Of a DNA stretch of 64,000 bases, positions 36,237 to 45,369 are shown in pieces (position 1 is the first letter of the stretch; every line of letters begins with the position of its first letter). A program made the position numbers and the translations under genes. The notes under the pieces were generated by a model that was given only the letters and a program-made list of their open reading frames with translations, searched no databases and was not told where the DNA came from. The stretch spans positions 1 to 64,000 of the forward strand of contig NZ_JAUSSK010000003.1 in the NCBI RefSeq assembly GCF_030812295.1, read 5' to 3'. This DNA is from Luteibacter jiangsuensis (GTDB taxonomy: Bacteria > Pseudomonadota > Gammaproteobacteria > Xanthomonadales > Rhodanobacteraceae).

Positions 36237-36596
36237 ATGAGCTACGTCGATGGTTTCGTGCTGCCGGTTCCGATGGACCGGTTGGCCGAGTACAAGAAGA
36301 TGGCCCGCAAGGCGGGCAAGATCTGGATGGAGTACGGCGCGCTGGCGTATAGCGAGTGCGTCGCGGACGACGTGAAGCCGGGGAAATCCACGTCCTTCCC
36401 TCAATCGGTCAAGCTGAAGCCCGGGGAGACCGTGGTGTTCTCGTGGGTCGTCTACAACAACCGTCGCGACCGCGACCGTATCATGAAAAAAGTCATGGAA
36501 GATCCGAGGCTTGCGGAGTTCATGGACCCCAAGACCCTGCCCTTCGACGGCAAGCGGATGTTCTGGGGCGGGTTCAAGCCCATCGTCGAGTTCTGA
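36237..36596 (+). CDS. DUF1428 family protein
   Basis: A 119-residue cytoplasmic protein matching DUF1428 (MSYVDGFVLPVPMDRLAEYKKMA ... FWGGFKPIVEF), a dimeric alpha/beta-barrel fold related to YbaA of Escherichia. No biochemical function is established. The ATG at 36237 has GGGGAGGGG upstream. Confidence 0.9.
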   Translation: MSYVDGFVLPVPMDRLAEYKKMARKAGKIWMEYGALAYSECVADDVKPGKSTSFPQSVKLKPGETVVFSWVVYNNRRDRDRIMKKVMEDPRLAEFMDPKTLPFDGKRMFWGGFKPIVEF

Positions 36597-36693
36597 CGCG
36601 GCGCAGCGAAACAGGGGGTGCCTTCTGGCACTGTGTCGGAGGTCACCCTCTTCGCAGGATGGATGGATTACCCACAGGGGAGTCCCACCCGCC

Positions 36694-39375
36694 ATGCGTC
36701 GTTTCGTCCGCCCTCTCGTTCTTACCGCGCTCGCCGCCTGCTGTGGTGCCGCGTTCGCCGCCACCACGGACGCGCCGCCCCTCGGCCACCTACCTACCTG
36801 GGCCCAGCCGGAATCCTACAAGCTGACGTTCAAGGTCGATCCCAAGCAGGAAACCTACGCGGGTTCCTCGACCATCAAGATCAAGCTGAGCCAGCCGTCC
36901 GATTTCGTCTGGCTGCACGGCAAGGAACTGAAGGTCTCCAAGGTCACCGTGACCGATGCCGCGGGCAAGAAGCACGTTGGCAAATACACCGTGGCCGCCG
37001 AGAAGGAAGGCGTCGTCCGCGTCGACCTCGGGGCCAAGCTCGAGGGTGAGATCACCCTCGCGATCGAATTCACCGCGCCGCTGAACAAGCAGTTGCAGGG
37101 CTTGTACAAGGTCTCGCATGAAGGCGTGCCGTACGCGATGACGCAGATGGAACCGGTATCCGCGCGTTACGCCTTCCCGGGCTTCGACGAGCCGTCGTTC
37201 AAAGTGCCGTTCGACATCAGCCTGACCATCCCCGCCGACGACCAGGGCGTGGCCAATACCGCCCAGGTCAAGGAAGAGAAGGCAGGCGCTGGCTGGAAGA
37301 CGCTGACCTTCTCGACCACCAAGCCGCTGCCGACCTACCTCGTCGCATTCGCCGTCGGTCCGTGGGACGTGGTGAAGGGGCCGGACATCAACCCGACCGA
37401 GTTCCGTTCCACGGCGACGCCGCTGCGCGGTATCGCCGCCAAGGGTGAAGGTCACCGCATGCAACATGTGCTGGGCGAGACCAACTCGATCATCCACACG
37501 CTCGAGGACTACTACGGTTTCGGCTATCCGTACGACAAGCTCGACCTGCTCGCGGCACCTGACTTCAGCGCGGGCGCGATGGAAAACGCGGGCCTGGTCA
37601 CCTTCCGCGACTGGCTGCTGCTGATCGATCCGGATTCGGCCGCGCAGTACGTGCGTGGTTCGTTCAACGTCAACGCACACGAACTGGCCCACCAGTGGAC
37701 CGGCGATACCGTGACGATGGCCTGGTGGGACGACCTCTGGCTCAACGAGGCCTTCGCCACCTGGATGCAACAGAAGGTCACCACCAAGGTGCACCCGGAA
37801 TACCGCGCCGATCTCGATCGCGTGCGCGGCGCCCAGGGCGCGATGAACAACGACAGCCTGGTCAGCGCGCGCAAGATCCGCCAGCCGATCACCGGCAATG
37901 GCGACATCGAGACCGCGTTCGACGGCATCACCTATCAGAAGGGCGCCGCCGTCCTCGGCATGTTCGAGGGGTATGTCACCGACCCGGTGTTCCAGAAGGG
38001 CATGCGCGCCTATATCCAGAAGCACAAGTTCGCCAACGCCACCGCCGACGACCTGATCGATTCGATCGCCGAGGCCGCCGGTCAGGGCGATGCGTTCAAG
38101 AAGGCTTTCCGCAGCTTCCTCGACCAGTCCGGCGTGCCCTACGTCAGCACCGAAGTGAAGACCGAGGGCGGCAAGACCGTGCTGCACCTGGCGCAGAGCC
38201 GCTACCTGCCGCTGGGCAGCACCGGCGACGCAAGCCGCGTCTGGGGCGTGCCGATGTGCGTGCGCTACGGCACCACCGGCGGCGCGAACAAGGTGAAGTG
38301 CGAACTGCTCGACAAGGCCACCGGCACCATGGTGCTGGACGATGCGGCGAAGAACACGTGGGTGCTGCCGAACGCCGATGGCCGCGGCTACTACCGCTTC
38401 GCGCAGAGCAAGGCCGACCTGGCCGCGCTGTCGAAGGTGGTCGGTACGCTCAGCGACGCGGAGCAGCTGGCTTATGCCGACGCCGTGCGCGCGGGCTTCC
38501 AGCACGGTGACCTGGACGCGGGCGACGTGCTGGCCGCGTTCAAGCCGCTGACGTCGTCGAAGACCCGCGAGGTGTTCACGGCGCCGCTCATGACCTTCAA
38601 CTGGATCCTCAACAACGAAGCCACCACGGATGCGCAGCGCACGCGCCTGCGCAAGTGGGCGACCGACGCATACCTGCCGAAGCTCAAGGAGCTGGGCTAC
38701 AAGAAGAAGGCGGGCGAGCCGGATAACGACACCATCACCCGCACGGCACTCGCCGGCTTCCTGGCCGACGACGATATCGCCCAGCCGGAAGTTCGTGCGG
38801 AAATGCTGAAGCAGGGCGACGCCGCGCTGAAGATGAAGGATGGACACCTCGACCTGGAAGCGGCCGATTCGGATCTGCTCGCCGACGCCCTGGGCGTGGC
38901 GGTGCAGGAGCGTGGCGCGTCCGCGGTCGACGCGCTCATCGCCGAGATCCCGAAGACCTCCGACCCGGCGAAGCGGAATGCGATGTTGTCGGCGCTGGCA
39001 TCCACCAAGGATCCGGCACTGGCCAACAAGGTCCGTGACTTCGCGCTCGGCAAGGACGTGAAGGTCGGCGAGATGGCCATGGTGCTGCGTGGCGGACGCG
39101 ACTCCGAAGCGACGCGTGCCGACCTGTGGAAGTGGTTCGTGGCCAACTACGACAAGATCGTGGCGCGTACGGGCAGCTTCGCGGGCGGTCAGCTGCCGGG
39201 TCTTGCCGGCGGCGGCGGTTGCTCGAAGGCCGAAGCCGATCGCCTGGGCGAGTTCTTCAAGCCGCGCCTGGGCCAGGTCAGCGGTGCCGAGCGCGGGCTG
39301 GCGCAGACCAGCGAGCAGATCCTGCTCTGCTCGGCGCAGAAGGCCAAGCAGGATCCGAAGGCGATCCTGCGCTGA
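36694..39375 (+). CDS. M1-family zinc aminopeptidase (exported)
   Basis: An 893-residue metalloaminopeptidase. A signal peptide (MRRFVRPLVLTALAACCGAAFA) directs export. The N-terminal beta domain is followed by the exopeptidase motif GAMENAG and the zinc site HELAHQW (His329, His333) with the third ligand Glu352 in NEAFATW, then an ERAP1-like helical C-terminal domain from about 560. It is probably periplasmic, trimming peptides for nutrition. It does not look like cytosolic PepN. Its terminator follows closely. Confidence 0.94.
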   Translation: MRRFVRPLVLTALAACCGAAFAATTDAPPLGHLPTWAQPESYKLTFKVDPKQETYAGSSTIKIKLSQPSDFVWLHGKELKVSKVTVTDAAGKKHVGKYTVAAEKEGVVRVDLGAKLEGEITLAIEFTAPLNKQLQGLYKVSHEGVPYAMTQMEPVSARYAFPGFDEPSFKVPFDISLTIPADDQGVANTAQVKEEKAGAGWKTLTFSTTKPLPTYLVAFAVGPWDVVKGPDINPTEFRSTATPLRGIAAKGEGHRMQHVLGETNSIIHTLEDYYGFGYPYDKLDLLAAPDFSAGAMENAGLVTFRDWLLLIDPDSAAQYVRGSFNVNAHELAHQWTGDTVTMAWWDDLWLNEAFATWMQQKVTTKVHPEYRADLDRVRGAQGAMNNDSLVSARKIRQPITGNGDIETAFDGITYQKGAAVLGMFEGYVTDPVFQKGMRAYIQKHKFANATADDLIDSIAEAAGQGDAFKKAFRSFLDQSGVPYVSTEVKTEGGKTVLHLAQSRYLPLGSTGDASRVWGVPMCVRYGTTGGANKVKCELLDKATGTMVLDDAAKNTWVLPNADGRGYYRFAQSKADLAALSKVVGTLSDAEQLAYADAVRAGFQHGDLDAGDVLAAFKPLTSSKTREVFTAPLMTFNWILNNEATTDAQRTRLRKWATDAYLPKLKELGYKKKAGEPDNDTITRTALAGFLADDDIAQPEVRAEMLKQGDAALKMKDGHLDLEAADSDLLADALGVAVQERGASAVDALIAEIPKTSDPAKRNAMLSALASTKDPALANKVRDFALGKDVKVGEMAMVLRGGRDSEATRADLWKWFVANYDKIVARTGSFAGGQLPGLAGGGGCSKAEADRLGEFFKPRLGQVSGAERGLAQTSEQILLCSAQKAKQDPKAILR

Positions 39376-39401
39376 TCCAGCGCATGTTTGAGTGACGACG
39401 A

Positions 39402-39431
39402 GCCGGGCGAGCGATCGCCCGGCTTTTTTTT
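39402..39431 (+). terminator. Intrinsic terminator after the M1 peptidase
   Basis: GCCGGGCGA (39402-39410) pairs with TCGCCCGGC (39415-39423) and is followed by eight T. A clear terminator. Confidence 0.93.
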
Positions 39432-39458
39432 CACCATGGCTGGACTTGCCGTCGACAT

Positions 39459-39557
39459 GGTGGGAGCCGACTCTGTCGGCGATGGGTGCTTGCCTCGACC
39501 TGGCCCGCTGGCGCCGGATCGCCGACAAGGTCGGCTCCCACCAGGGCGGCTCCCACG
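39459..39557. repeat. REP-like inverted pair (BIME type)
   Basis: Forward unit GTGGGAGCCGACTCTGTCGGCGAT at 39460-39483 and inverted unit ATCGCCGACAAGGTCGGCTCCCAC at 39518-39541, joined by a linker (GGGTGCTTGCC...CTGGCCCGCTG) that is conserved at other sites. A further partial inverted end (GGCGGCTCCCAC) follows to 39557. It fills most of the gap before the lacI-type gene. Confidence 0.88.
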
Positions 39558-39615
39558 GCTTTCCCCAGGCGGCGGCTCCATCCGCGATAGGGCTTCCACG
39601 ACGTTGCGCTACCCT

Positions 39616-40641
39616 ATGTGGATGAGCTCACGGCCACCTGTCTCGCCACGCCACCCGCCGCGCATCACTGCACGCGATGTCGCCGAAGCGGCGGGCGTAT
39701 CGATCTCCGCCGTGTCGCGCACGTTCACTGAAGGAGCGAGCGTCTCCGCGAAGACCCGCGACCGCGTGCTCGAAGCCGCCGCCGCCCTGGGTTATCGCCC
39801 CAACCACCTTGCCCGCAGCCTCATGACGGGCCGCACCGAGCTTATCGGGCTGGTGTCCAATCATTTCGGGAATCCGGCGTTCATGGAGGTCTTCGACCTC
39901 TTTACGCGCGAACTGCAGGCCCGTGGCTTGCGCCCGCTTCTGGCAAACCTTGGTGAAGATGAAGACGGCACTTCCGCCCTCGACATGTTGCGCCAGTACA
40001 ACGTCGACGCCGTGGTCATCGCCACCTCGGCGCCGCCGGCGGGTTTCGCTGCGTCGTGCCGCGCGGCGGGCTTGCCCGTGATGCATGTGTTCGGCCGGGC
40101 AGGGCGCTCGTCGCCGGTGCCGGTGGCGACGGTGGACAACGTCGCCGGTGGGCGCCTGGTCGGGGAGGCCATGCGCCGGCGCGGGCTTCGCAGGCTGGCC
40201 TTCCTGGGCGGCTCGGCGCACGACGCATCCACTGTCGACCGGCAGAAGGGATTTGCCGAGGTGGCCGGCAAGTTACTGCGGGAAACCATACACGCTGGCG
40301 ATTACACGCACGAACATGGCCGCTTGGCGATGCACACCTTGCTCGATCGCGACGACACGCTGGACGGCGTGTTCTGTGGCGACGACGTGCTGGCACTGGG
40401 CGCGATGGATGCCTGCCGCGAGCGTGGCGTGGCGATCCCGTCGGACGTCAGCATCGTCGGTTTCGACGACATGCCGCTGGCGGCCTGGGCCTCCTATTCG
40501 CTGACGACGGTACGCCAGCCCATTCGCGAGATGGTGCTGTACGCCATTGAACGTATCGTGGCCTGGATGGATGACCCGGCGGCGGTGCCGCGCAACAAGC
40601 TGTTTCCCTGCGAGTTGGTGAGACGGGAAAGCCTCCGGTAA
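39616..40641 (+). CDS. LacI/GalR-family transcriptional regulator
   Basis: A 341-residue repressor. The helix-turn-helix and hinge are ITARDVAEAAGVSISAVSRTF ... LGYRPNHLARSL (residues about 15-70; quoted in part). The periplasmic-binding-like effector domain follows, with IGLVSNHFGNPAFMEVFDLF, CGDDVLALGAMDACRE and VSIVGFDDMPLAAW. The start at 39616 is uncertain by two codons (ATG at 39622) and the ribosome site is weak. It lies beside an oxidoreductase/dioxygenase pair whose shared promoter region contains a perfect LacI-type palindrome. Confidence 0.93.
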   Translation: MWMSSRPPVSPRHPPRITARDVAEAAGVSISAVSRTFTEGASVSAKTRDRVLEAAAALGYRPNHLARSLMTGRTELIGLVSNHFGNPAFMEVFDLFTRELQARGLRPLLANLGEDEDGTSALDMLRQYNVDAVVIATSAPPAGFAASCRAAGLPVMHVFGRAGRSSPVPVATVDNVAGGRLVGEAMRRRGLRRLAFLGGSAHDASTVDRQKGFAEVAGKLLRETIHAGDYTHEHGRLAMHTLLDRDDTLDGVFCGDDVLALGAMDACRERGVAIPSDVSIVGFDDMPLAAWASYSLTTVRQPIREMVLYAIERIVAWMDDPAAVPRNKLFPCELVRRESLR

Positions 40642-40651
40642 GCGACCGGCG

Positions 40652-41770
40652 TCACAGCGACACCCAGCGCCTTTCGCGATTCGACACCAGCGCCGCGGCG
40701 ATCACCTTGTCCACCTCGTACCCGTCGCGGAAGGTGGGCCACACCGATTCGCCGGTGGTCACCGCCTGCAGGAAATCCCTCGCCTCGATCACGATCTGCT
40801 CGTTGTAGCCGGTGCCGTGGCCGACGCCCTGGTTGAAGGCGAGATAATCCGGATGCGCCGGTCCCATCAACAGCTTCTGGAATCCCCTTCGCGCCGGCTG
40901 GCGTGAGGCGTCGTAAAGCCACAGGGCGTTCTGGTCTTCCTGGTCGAAGGCGATGGCGCCCCGCGTGCCGGTGATCCGATAGGTGTAGCCCATCTTCCGG
41001 CCTGCGGCCACGCGGCTGAAGCTGATGCTTCCTGTCGCACCATTGGCGAAGCGGAGCAGCATCTGGCCTTGATCGTCGTTCTCCACGGCTTCGGAACCGT
41101 GGGGACCATCGCGACGTGGCTGCACGATCGCCGTGTCGGCTACCAGGCTTTCGATGGGCCCGACGAGGCGCAAACAGGCATTGACGATATGGGTGGCGAC
41201 ATCGCCTAGTGCCCCTGCCTCCGACCCCGTCGCGACACGGGTGCGCCAGGAGGCGGGCAAGGCGGGGTCGTGCAGATAGTCCTCGACATGTTCGGCCGTG
41301 ACCTGGATGACTTCGCCGATCTCGCCCGACGCGATGATCTGCCGCGCCAACTGGCTGGCGGGTGTGCGGATGTAATTGAAGCCGACCATGTTGGGCATCC
41401 GTGCGCGTTCCACGGCTTCAGCCATCGCGAGCGATTCCTCCGCGCTCATGCCCAGCGGTTTTTCGCAGAACACCGGCTTCCGCGCCGCCACGCAGGCCAT
41501 CACCATCGGGTAATGCGTGCGCGGCGGCGTCGCGATGACCACGATATCCACCTGCGGATCGTCCACCAGGTCGCGCCAATCGCCGGTGGAACGAGCCCAT
41601 CCCCAGCGCTTCGCCACGTCGGCGGCACCTTCGTCGGTCGAGGTGGCGATCATTTCGCATACGGGGCGGCGGGCCGGCTCGAACAGCGCGCCGACGCTCT
41701 GGTACGCCGCGGTATGCGCTTTCCCCATATACCCGGCGCCGATCAGGCCGACGTGTAGTTCGCTCTTCAT
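40652..41770 (-). CDS. Gfo/Idh/MocA-family oxidoreductase
   Basis: A 372-residue NAD(P)-dependent dehydrogenase for a sugar, inositol or related polyol. Rossmann motif GLIGAGYMGKAHTAAY at the N-terminus, the family's catalytic-lysine motif FCEKPLGM at about residue 98, and the substrate domain with EAGALGDVATHIVNACL. AGGACC precedes the start. Convergent with the lacI-type gene and divergent from the dioxygenase gene; the three probably form one regulated catabolic unit. Confidence 0.94.
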   Translation of the reverse strand: MKSELHVGLIGAGYMGKAHTAAYQSVGALFEPARRPVCEMIATSTDEGAADVAKRWGWARSTGDWRDLVDDPQVDIVVIATPPRTHYPMVMACVAARKPVFCEKPLGMSAEESLAMAEAVERARMPNMVGFNYIRTPASQLARQIIASGEIGEVIQVTAEHVEDYLHDPALPASWRTRVATGSEAGALGDVATHIVNACLRLVGPIESLVADTAIVQPRRDGPHGSEAVENDDQGQMLLRFANGATGSISFSRVAAGRKMGYTYRITGTRGAIAFDQEDQNALWLYDASRQPARRGFQKLLMGPAHPDYLAFNQGVGHGTGYNEQIVIEARDFLQAVTTGESVWPTFRDGYEVDKVIAAALVSNRERRWVSL

Positions 41771-41820
41771 GGGCAGGTCCTGGCCGAGGTCGGGTCGACT
41801 CTACGTATGTTGCGGCGCAA

Positions 41821-41838
41821 TTTGCAAGCGCTTGCAAA
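41821..41838. promoter_or_regulatory. LacI/GalR-type operator palindrome
   Basis: TTTGCAAGCGCTTGCAAA is a perfect 18-bp palindrome with the central CG and flanking pattern of LacI/GalR operators. It lies in the 140-base region between the two divergent starts (41770 and 41911), 51 and 73 bases away, so it could repress both. Confidence 0.88.
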
Positions 41839-41910
41839 ACGGCCTAGCGTAAGGCCATATGGCCTCGCGATCCCACCCTTGCCAGCCGCCCGCAGCGGCA
41901 GGAGCCACGC

Positions 41911-42813
41911 ATGACCGCGTTCGTACAAACCCTTCTCAGCCCTTCTTCTCCTCTTCGAGTCTTCACTGAAGACTCCCTGGACACCGGCGCCATCGTCGAC
42001 GAACTGCTCGACGGGCATGGCGCGGTCACCTTGCGGGGCCTGTTCACCCCGGGGGAGATCGCCGAGGCACGAGCGATCGTCATGCGCGAATCGAACGCGG
42101 ACGAACAGGGCGGCAAGGTCACGCATTTCCAGGGCGATGCCGAGCGGGCAGGCCGCATCAACCTGCAAAGGCGCGTATGGAACCTGCTGGCAAAGGGGGA
42201 GATTTTCTCTCGCATGGCGGCCCACCCGGCGATCATGAAAGTCATGCGCGCCTTCATCGGCAGCGAGTTCATCATGGGCTCGATCGCAGCGAACCGCATC
42301 CTTCCTGGCGGTCCGGGGCAGGAGCCGCACATCGATTATCCGTATTGGGACTTCCACTCGCCGGAAACCCATCCGGTACGGATCAACGCGAGTTTTCCAC
42401 TCAATGCGCAGGCGACGATCATGCTCGATCCTTTCACCGAGGAAACAGGCGCGACGGCCTATGTACCGGGATCGCAGCGCGAGTTGCGTTATCCGGATGA
42501 GAGTGATCGTTTCTTCGAGCGTTGCGAACGCATGCTTGGCGAACCCGGCGACACCGTGATCTTCTTCGGCGCGGTCTGGCATTGCGCGATGCCGAACCGT
42601 AGCGGCATCGATCGCTCGGCGATCATCACGCAGTACCTGCCGAAATTCGTGAAGCCCATGGAGAACATGCCGGCGGCGCTGCCGGAGGCGTTCGTGAGGA
42701 ACGCGAGCGCGGATATCCGCCAACTGCTCGGGCTCGATTATCCCTATCCCGAGGTGCTGGATGCGGCGCGCGGAGGCAATGCGGAGGGGCGCGACGTGAT
42801 GAAGGCGCGCTAG
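41911..42813 (+). CDS. Phytanoyl-CoA dioxygenase (PhyH) family protein
   Basis: A 300-residue Fe(II)/2-oxoglutarate oxygenase. The metal site is His-x-Asp in EPHIDYPYWDF and the distal His in AVWHCAMPNRSG, with the 2-oxoglutarate Arg nearby (NRSGIDRSAIITQY). AGGAG precedes the ATG. The substrate is probably a small polar compound rather than phytanoyl-CoA, given the linkage to a Gfo/Idh/MocA dehydrogenase and a LacI regulator. Confidence 0.9.
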   Translation: MTAFVQTLLSPSSPLRVFTEDSLDTGAIVDELLDGHGAVTLRGLFTPGEIAEARAIVMRESNADEQGGKVTHFQGDAERAGRINLQRRVWNLLAKGEIFSRMAAHPAIMKVMRAFIGSEFIMGSIAANRILPGGPGQEPHIDYPYWDFHSPETHPVRINASFPLNAQATIMLDPFTEETGATAYVPGSQRELRYPDESDRFFERCERMLGEPGDTVIFFGAVWHCAMPNRSGIDRSAIITQYLPKFVKPMENMPAALPEAFVRNASADIRQLLGLDYPYPEVLDAARGGNAEGRDVMKAR

Positions 42814-42840
42814 GGGCGGTTTGCGGCAGAGCCACGTCAT

Positions 42841-42907
42841 GTGGGAGCCGCTTCAGCGGCGATGGGAATGGCCTCAGCCTGGCTATCGCCGCTGAAGCGG
42901 CTCCCAC
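42841..42907. repeat. REP-like inverted pair with altered stem
   Basis: GTGGGAGCCGCTTCAGCGGC then GATGGG at 42841-42866, and TATCGCCGCTGAAGCGGCTC then CCAC at 42884-42907. The stem sequence differs from other copies (GCTTCAGC instead of GAC...GTC), yet both arms changed together, so base pairing is kept. It sits between convergent genes, where it may act as a terminator. Confidence 0.88.
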
Positions 42908-42922
42908 AGAGGATTTGATGAT

Positions 42923-43783
42923 TCAGTGGGAAACGGCTGTCGCATAGCGATGGATGAATGCCATCGTGTCGGCCAGGACCGCTGCCTTGCCCTTCAATGG
43001 CCCGAAGGCCAGAAGCAGTTGTTCGTGTCCCACGTTCGGATAGAGCTTCAACTCCACCGGCTCGCCCTGCGAGCGATACCTTCCCTCGAACGACACGGCT
43101 TCCGCCGGCGATACGATGGTGTCGTTCTCACCCTGAAGCAGCAGGGCGGGAGGCTCATCGCCGTCGACGAAATTGACCGGCTGCGACAAGGCCTGTTCCT
43201 CGGGGTCATGACCGAAGATCTCGTAGAACTCGGGCTCGTCGAAAGGAATGAAGTCGTACGTGCCCGCGACGCCGATGAAGCCGGCGAGGTCGCGCGGTTT
43301 CATGCCCACGGCAGCCAGCCATCGCTTGTCGGTCGACAGCATGGCCGCGATCTGTCCTCCGGACGAATGTCCCATCACGAAGAGGTGCGCCGGATCCCCA
43401 CCGAAGCCGGCCGCATGGTCGCGCGCCCAGCGCACGGCCTCGGCGCCGTCCTGCAGGAAGCCTTCCATGCGCACCTTCGGCCACGGACGGACATCGGCAA
43501 CGATCGCAATGACGCCCTGGGCGGCGAGGGCCTCGCCCATCCAGCGAAACCATTGGCGCTTGCCGGTCATCCAGCTGCCGCCGTAGAAGTAGACGACCAC
43601 CGGTGCGTGCGATGCATCGGCGGGGCCATAGACGTCGAGGGCGAGCCCGTGTGCCGTGTCGAACACGATATCGCGATGCGCCGCGATGCCCGTCGACGGC
43701 TGCCGCGCGTTGACGGCACCGAAGAACGTGGCGTGGCATCCGGCAAGGAGCAGGGCCGCGAAGAGCAGGGGAAGCAAGCGCAT
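42923..43783 (-). CDS. Lipoprotein carboxylesterase (alpha/beta hydrolase)
   Basis: A 286-residue esterase of the hormone-sensitive-lipase/BD-FAE style. It carries a lipoprotein signal (MRLLPLLFAALLLAGC, lipid Cys at residue 16). The oxyanion motif is YFYGGSW, the nucleophile GHSSGGQ, and the acid/base pair is in LLLQGENDTIVSP and NVGHEQLL. It is probably attached to the periplasmic face of a membrane. The start is placed by the lipobox. Confidence 0.88.
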   Translation of the reverse strand: MRLLPLLFAALLLAGCHATFFGAVNARQPSTGIAAHRDIVFDTAHGLALDVYGPADASHAPVVVYFYGGSWMTGKRQWFRWMGEALAAQGVIAIVADVRPWPKVRMEGFLQDGAEAVRWARDHAAGFGGDPAHLFVMGHSSGGQIAAMLSTDKRWLAAVGMKPRDLAGFIGVAGTYDFIPFDEPEFYEIFGHDPEEQALSQPVNFVDGDEPPALLLQGENDTIVSPAEAVSFEGRYRSQGEPVELKLYPNVGHEQLLLAFGPLKGKAAVLADTMAFIHRYATAVSH

Positions 43784-43821
43784 GGCGGCATTGTAGGCGG
43801 GCGGACCGCTAGAATCGCGAC

Positions 43822-44667
43822 ATGACCGATATCCGCACGATCCTGCGCCAGGCCTCCGATGTCCTGGGCGACCGTCTCGAAGCCGAACTATTGCTGGCGC
43901 ACGCGCTGGGCGTGAATCGCGCATGGTTTTTCGCGCATGCGGAGGATGTGCCGGATGCCGGTGGCGTGCAGCGTTTCGACGCCCTGGTGCGGCGGCGGGT
44001 CACCGGTGAGCCTATCGCCTACATCACGGGGACGCGTGACTTCTGGTCGCTCACGCTCGAGGTCACCCCGGCGACGCTGATTCCCCGTCCGGAAACGGAA
44101 TTGCTGGTGGAACTGGCGCTCGACAGGTTGCCCGCGGGCGGCAGCGTCGTCGACCTCGGTACGGGCAGCGGCGCCGTCGCGCTGGCCATCGCCAAGGAGC
44201 GGCCGGATGCCGCCGTGGTCGCGGTGGACGTCAGCGCTGCCGCGCTGGACGTGGCGCGTCGTAACGCGCAACGGCTCGGACTGGAGCGCGTGGAGTTCGT
44301 GCAGGGCGACTGGTTCGCGCCGCTGAAAGGCCGATGTTTCGACCTGATCGTCAGCAACCCACCGTATATCGAGGCGGATGATCGTCACCTCGGCGAGGGC
44401 GACCTGCGTTTCGAACCGCCATCGGCGCTGGCTTCCGGTGCGGACGGCCTGGACGACATCCGGCGCATCGCCTCGGGTGCCGGTCCGCACCTCCTGCATG
44501 CCGGGGCCGTCCTGGTCGAGCACGGCTGGAACCAGGGCGATGCGGTCAGGCGGATTCTGCGGGAGGCGGGCCTCGTCGACGATTTCACGGCAAAGGATCT
44601 GGAGAGCCGTGACCGAGTTTCCGGCGCCTTTCATGGATCTTGTGAGGTCGCCCGGGCAGCGTCGTAG
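43822..44667 (+). CDS. prmC: Release-factor glutamine methyltransferase PrmC
   Basis: A 281-residue SAM-dependent enzyme that methylates the GGQ glutamine of RF1 and RF2. The SAM site is [16 protein letters not shown], the catalytic motif SNPPYIE, and the N-terminal helical domain reads [15 protein letters not shown]. The final residues ([16 protein letters not shown]) run past the usual end of the family, which may mark the junction with the accessory patch downstream. Confidence 0.95.
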   Translation: MTDIRTILRQASDVLGDRLEAELLLAHALGVNRAWFFAHAEDVPDAGGVQRFDALVRRRVTGEPIAYITGTRDFWSLTLEVTPATLIPRPETELLVELALDRLPAGGSVVDLGTGSGAVALAIAKERPDAAVVAVDVSAAALDVARRNAQRLGLERVEFVQGDWFAPLKGRCFDLIVSNPPYIEADDRHLGEGDLRFEPPSALASGADGLDDIRRIASGAGPHLLHAGAVLVEHGWNQGDAVRRILREAGLVDDFTAKDLESRDRVSGAFHGSCEVARAAS

Positions 44668-44810
44668 GCCACTTCCCCGCTACCTGTCCTTGTCCGGCAC
44701 GGCTGCCGTCACGCGACAATTTCCGCGATCTATGCAAGACACCGACGCACGCGGGACGCCAGGACGGTTCGGCCTATGCGCCCGGTCGCGAATTTTTTTG
44801 CGATTTCCAC

Positions 44811-44930
44811 ATGGCCGCGGGCGAGGTGATACGGAGCAGTATTCCTTACGAGGAATTTTCCCTGCCTCCATCGGTCGAGGCACTGGATAAGAAATTGGTC
44901 ATGCGGCTCTGGAGTAACTCGTGTCATTAG
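44811..44930 (+). pseudogene. Possible C-terminal gene remnant
   Basis: An open frame from the end of prmC to a TAG at 44928-44930 reads, from the first ATG at 44811, MAAGEVIRSSIPYEEFSLP and on to a C-terminal VMRLWSNSCH. It has coding-like composition but no upstream start, and its end overlaps the next gene's start. It may be the tail of a lost larger protein. The 253-base gap after prmC otherwise shows nothing. Confidence 0.35.
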
Positions 44931-45271
44931 ATCCTGTGTCCCGTCGAAATGATCCGCCGGATCGTACGATGCGACTGAAGGAACTCTTGTCTGGAGCAGG
45001 AATTGGAGCGATCGATCGGTTCGGCACGCTGCTGCTCGACTACGAGTCGCTGCTGCGGGCGTTGGACGTCTTGCTGGAACGCAATGCGTTGGGTGTCGAG
45101 GGATTCCACATGCGTGACACGGATCTGGTTCCCGATATCGACATGATCGTGGACACCTCCGCGGCGAACAGCGCACTTCAATCGATCGAGATGATCCGCG
45201 ACATTGTCATTCAGCATCACGATGGCAAGCGAATATACGAACTCGTGTGCGAAACGACGACTTCACCATGA
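44921..45271 (+). CDS. Small hypothetical protein, first of the immunity-like cluster
   Basis: A 116-residue cytoplasmic protein with no recognised domain (FGTLLLDYESLLRALDVLLE, DLVPDIDMIVDTSAANSALQ, HHDGKRIYELVCETTTSP). It starts at a GTG with GGAG 6 bases upstream and ends in an ATGA overlap with the next reading frame. Base composition is clearly lower in GC than prmC or dxs. Possibly an immunity-type or antidote protein by context only. Confidence 0.55.
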   Translation: MSLDPVSRRNDPPDRTMRLKELLSGAGIGAIDRFGTLLLDYESLLRALDVLLERNALGVEGFHMRDTDLVPDIDMIVDTSAANSALQSIEMIRDIVIQHHDGKRIYELVCETTTSP

Positions 45272-45369
45272 GGGAACTCACTCCAGCCGAGTGTTCGCTC
45301 TTGCGTTACCTGAAGCTGCTGAGATGGTTCGAGGTGGTCGCAACGGAGTTAACAGTTGAACGCTTATAA
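45268..45369 (+). pseudogene. Truncated DUF6984-like remnant
   Basis: A 33-residue frame (MRELTPAECSLLRYLKLL...) whose first part matches the start of the 106-residue protein at 45759 (MRVLTPEERSLLVYLMRK). The rest of the homologue is gone, and the reading ends in unrelated residues at TAA. It begins in a 4-base overlap with the preceding gene, the same arrangement as the intact copy, so an ancestral two-gene module was duplicated and one copy decayed. Confidence 0.65.

Noticed and set aside
36790-39528. 912-residue open frame on the minus strand opposite the M1 peptidase
   Set aside because: The peptidase zinc motif and signal peptide on the plus strand are decisive; the antisense frame also runs through the terminator.
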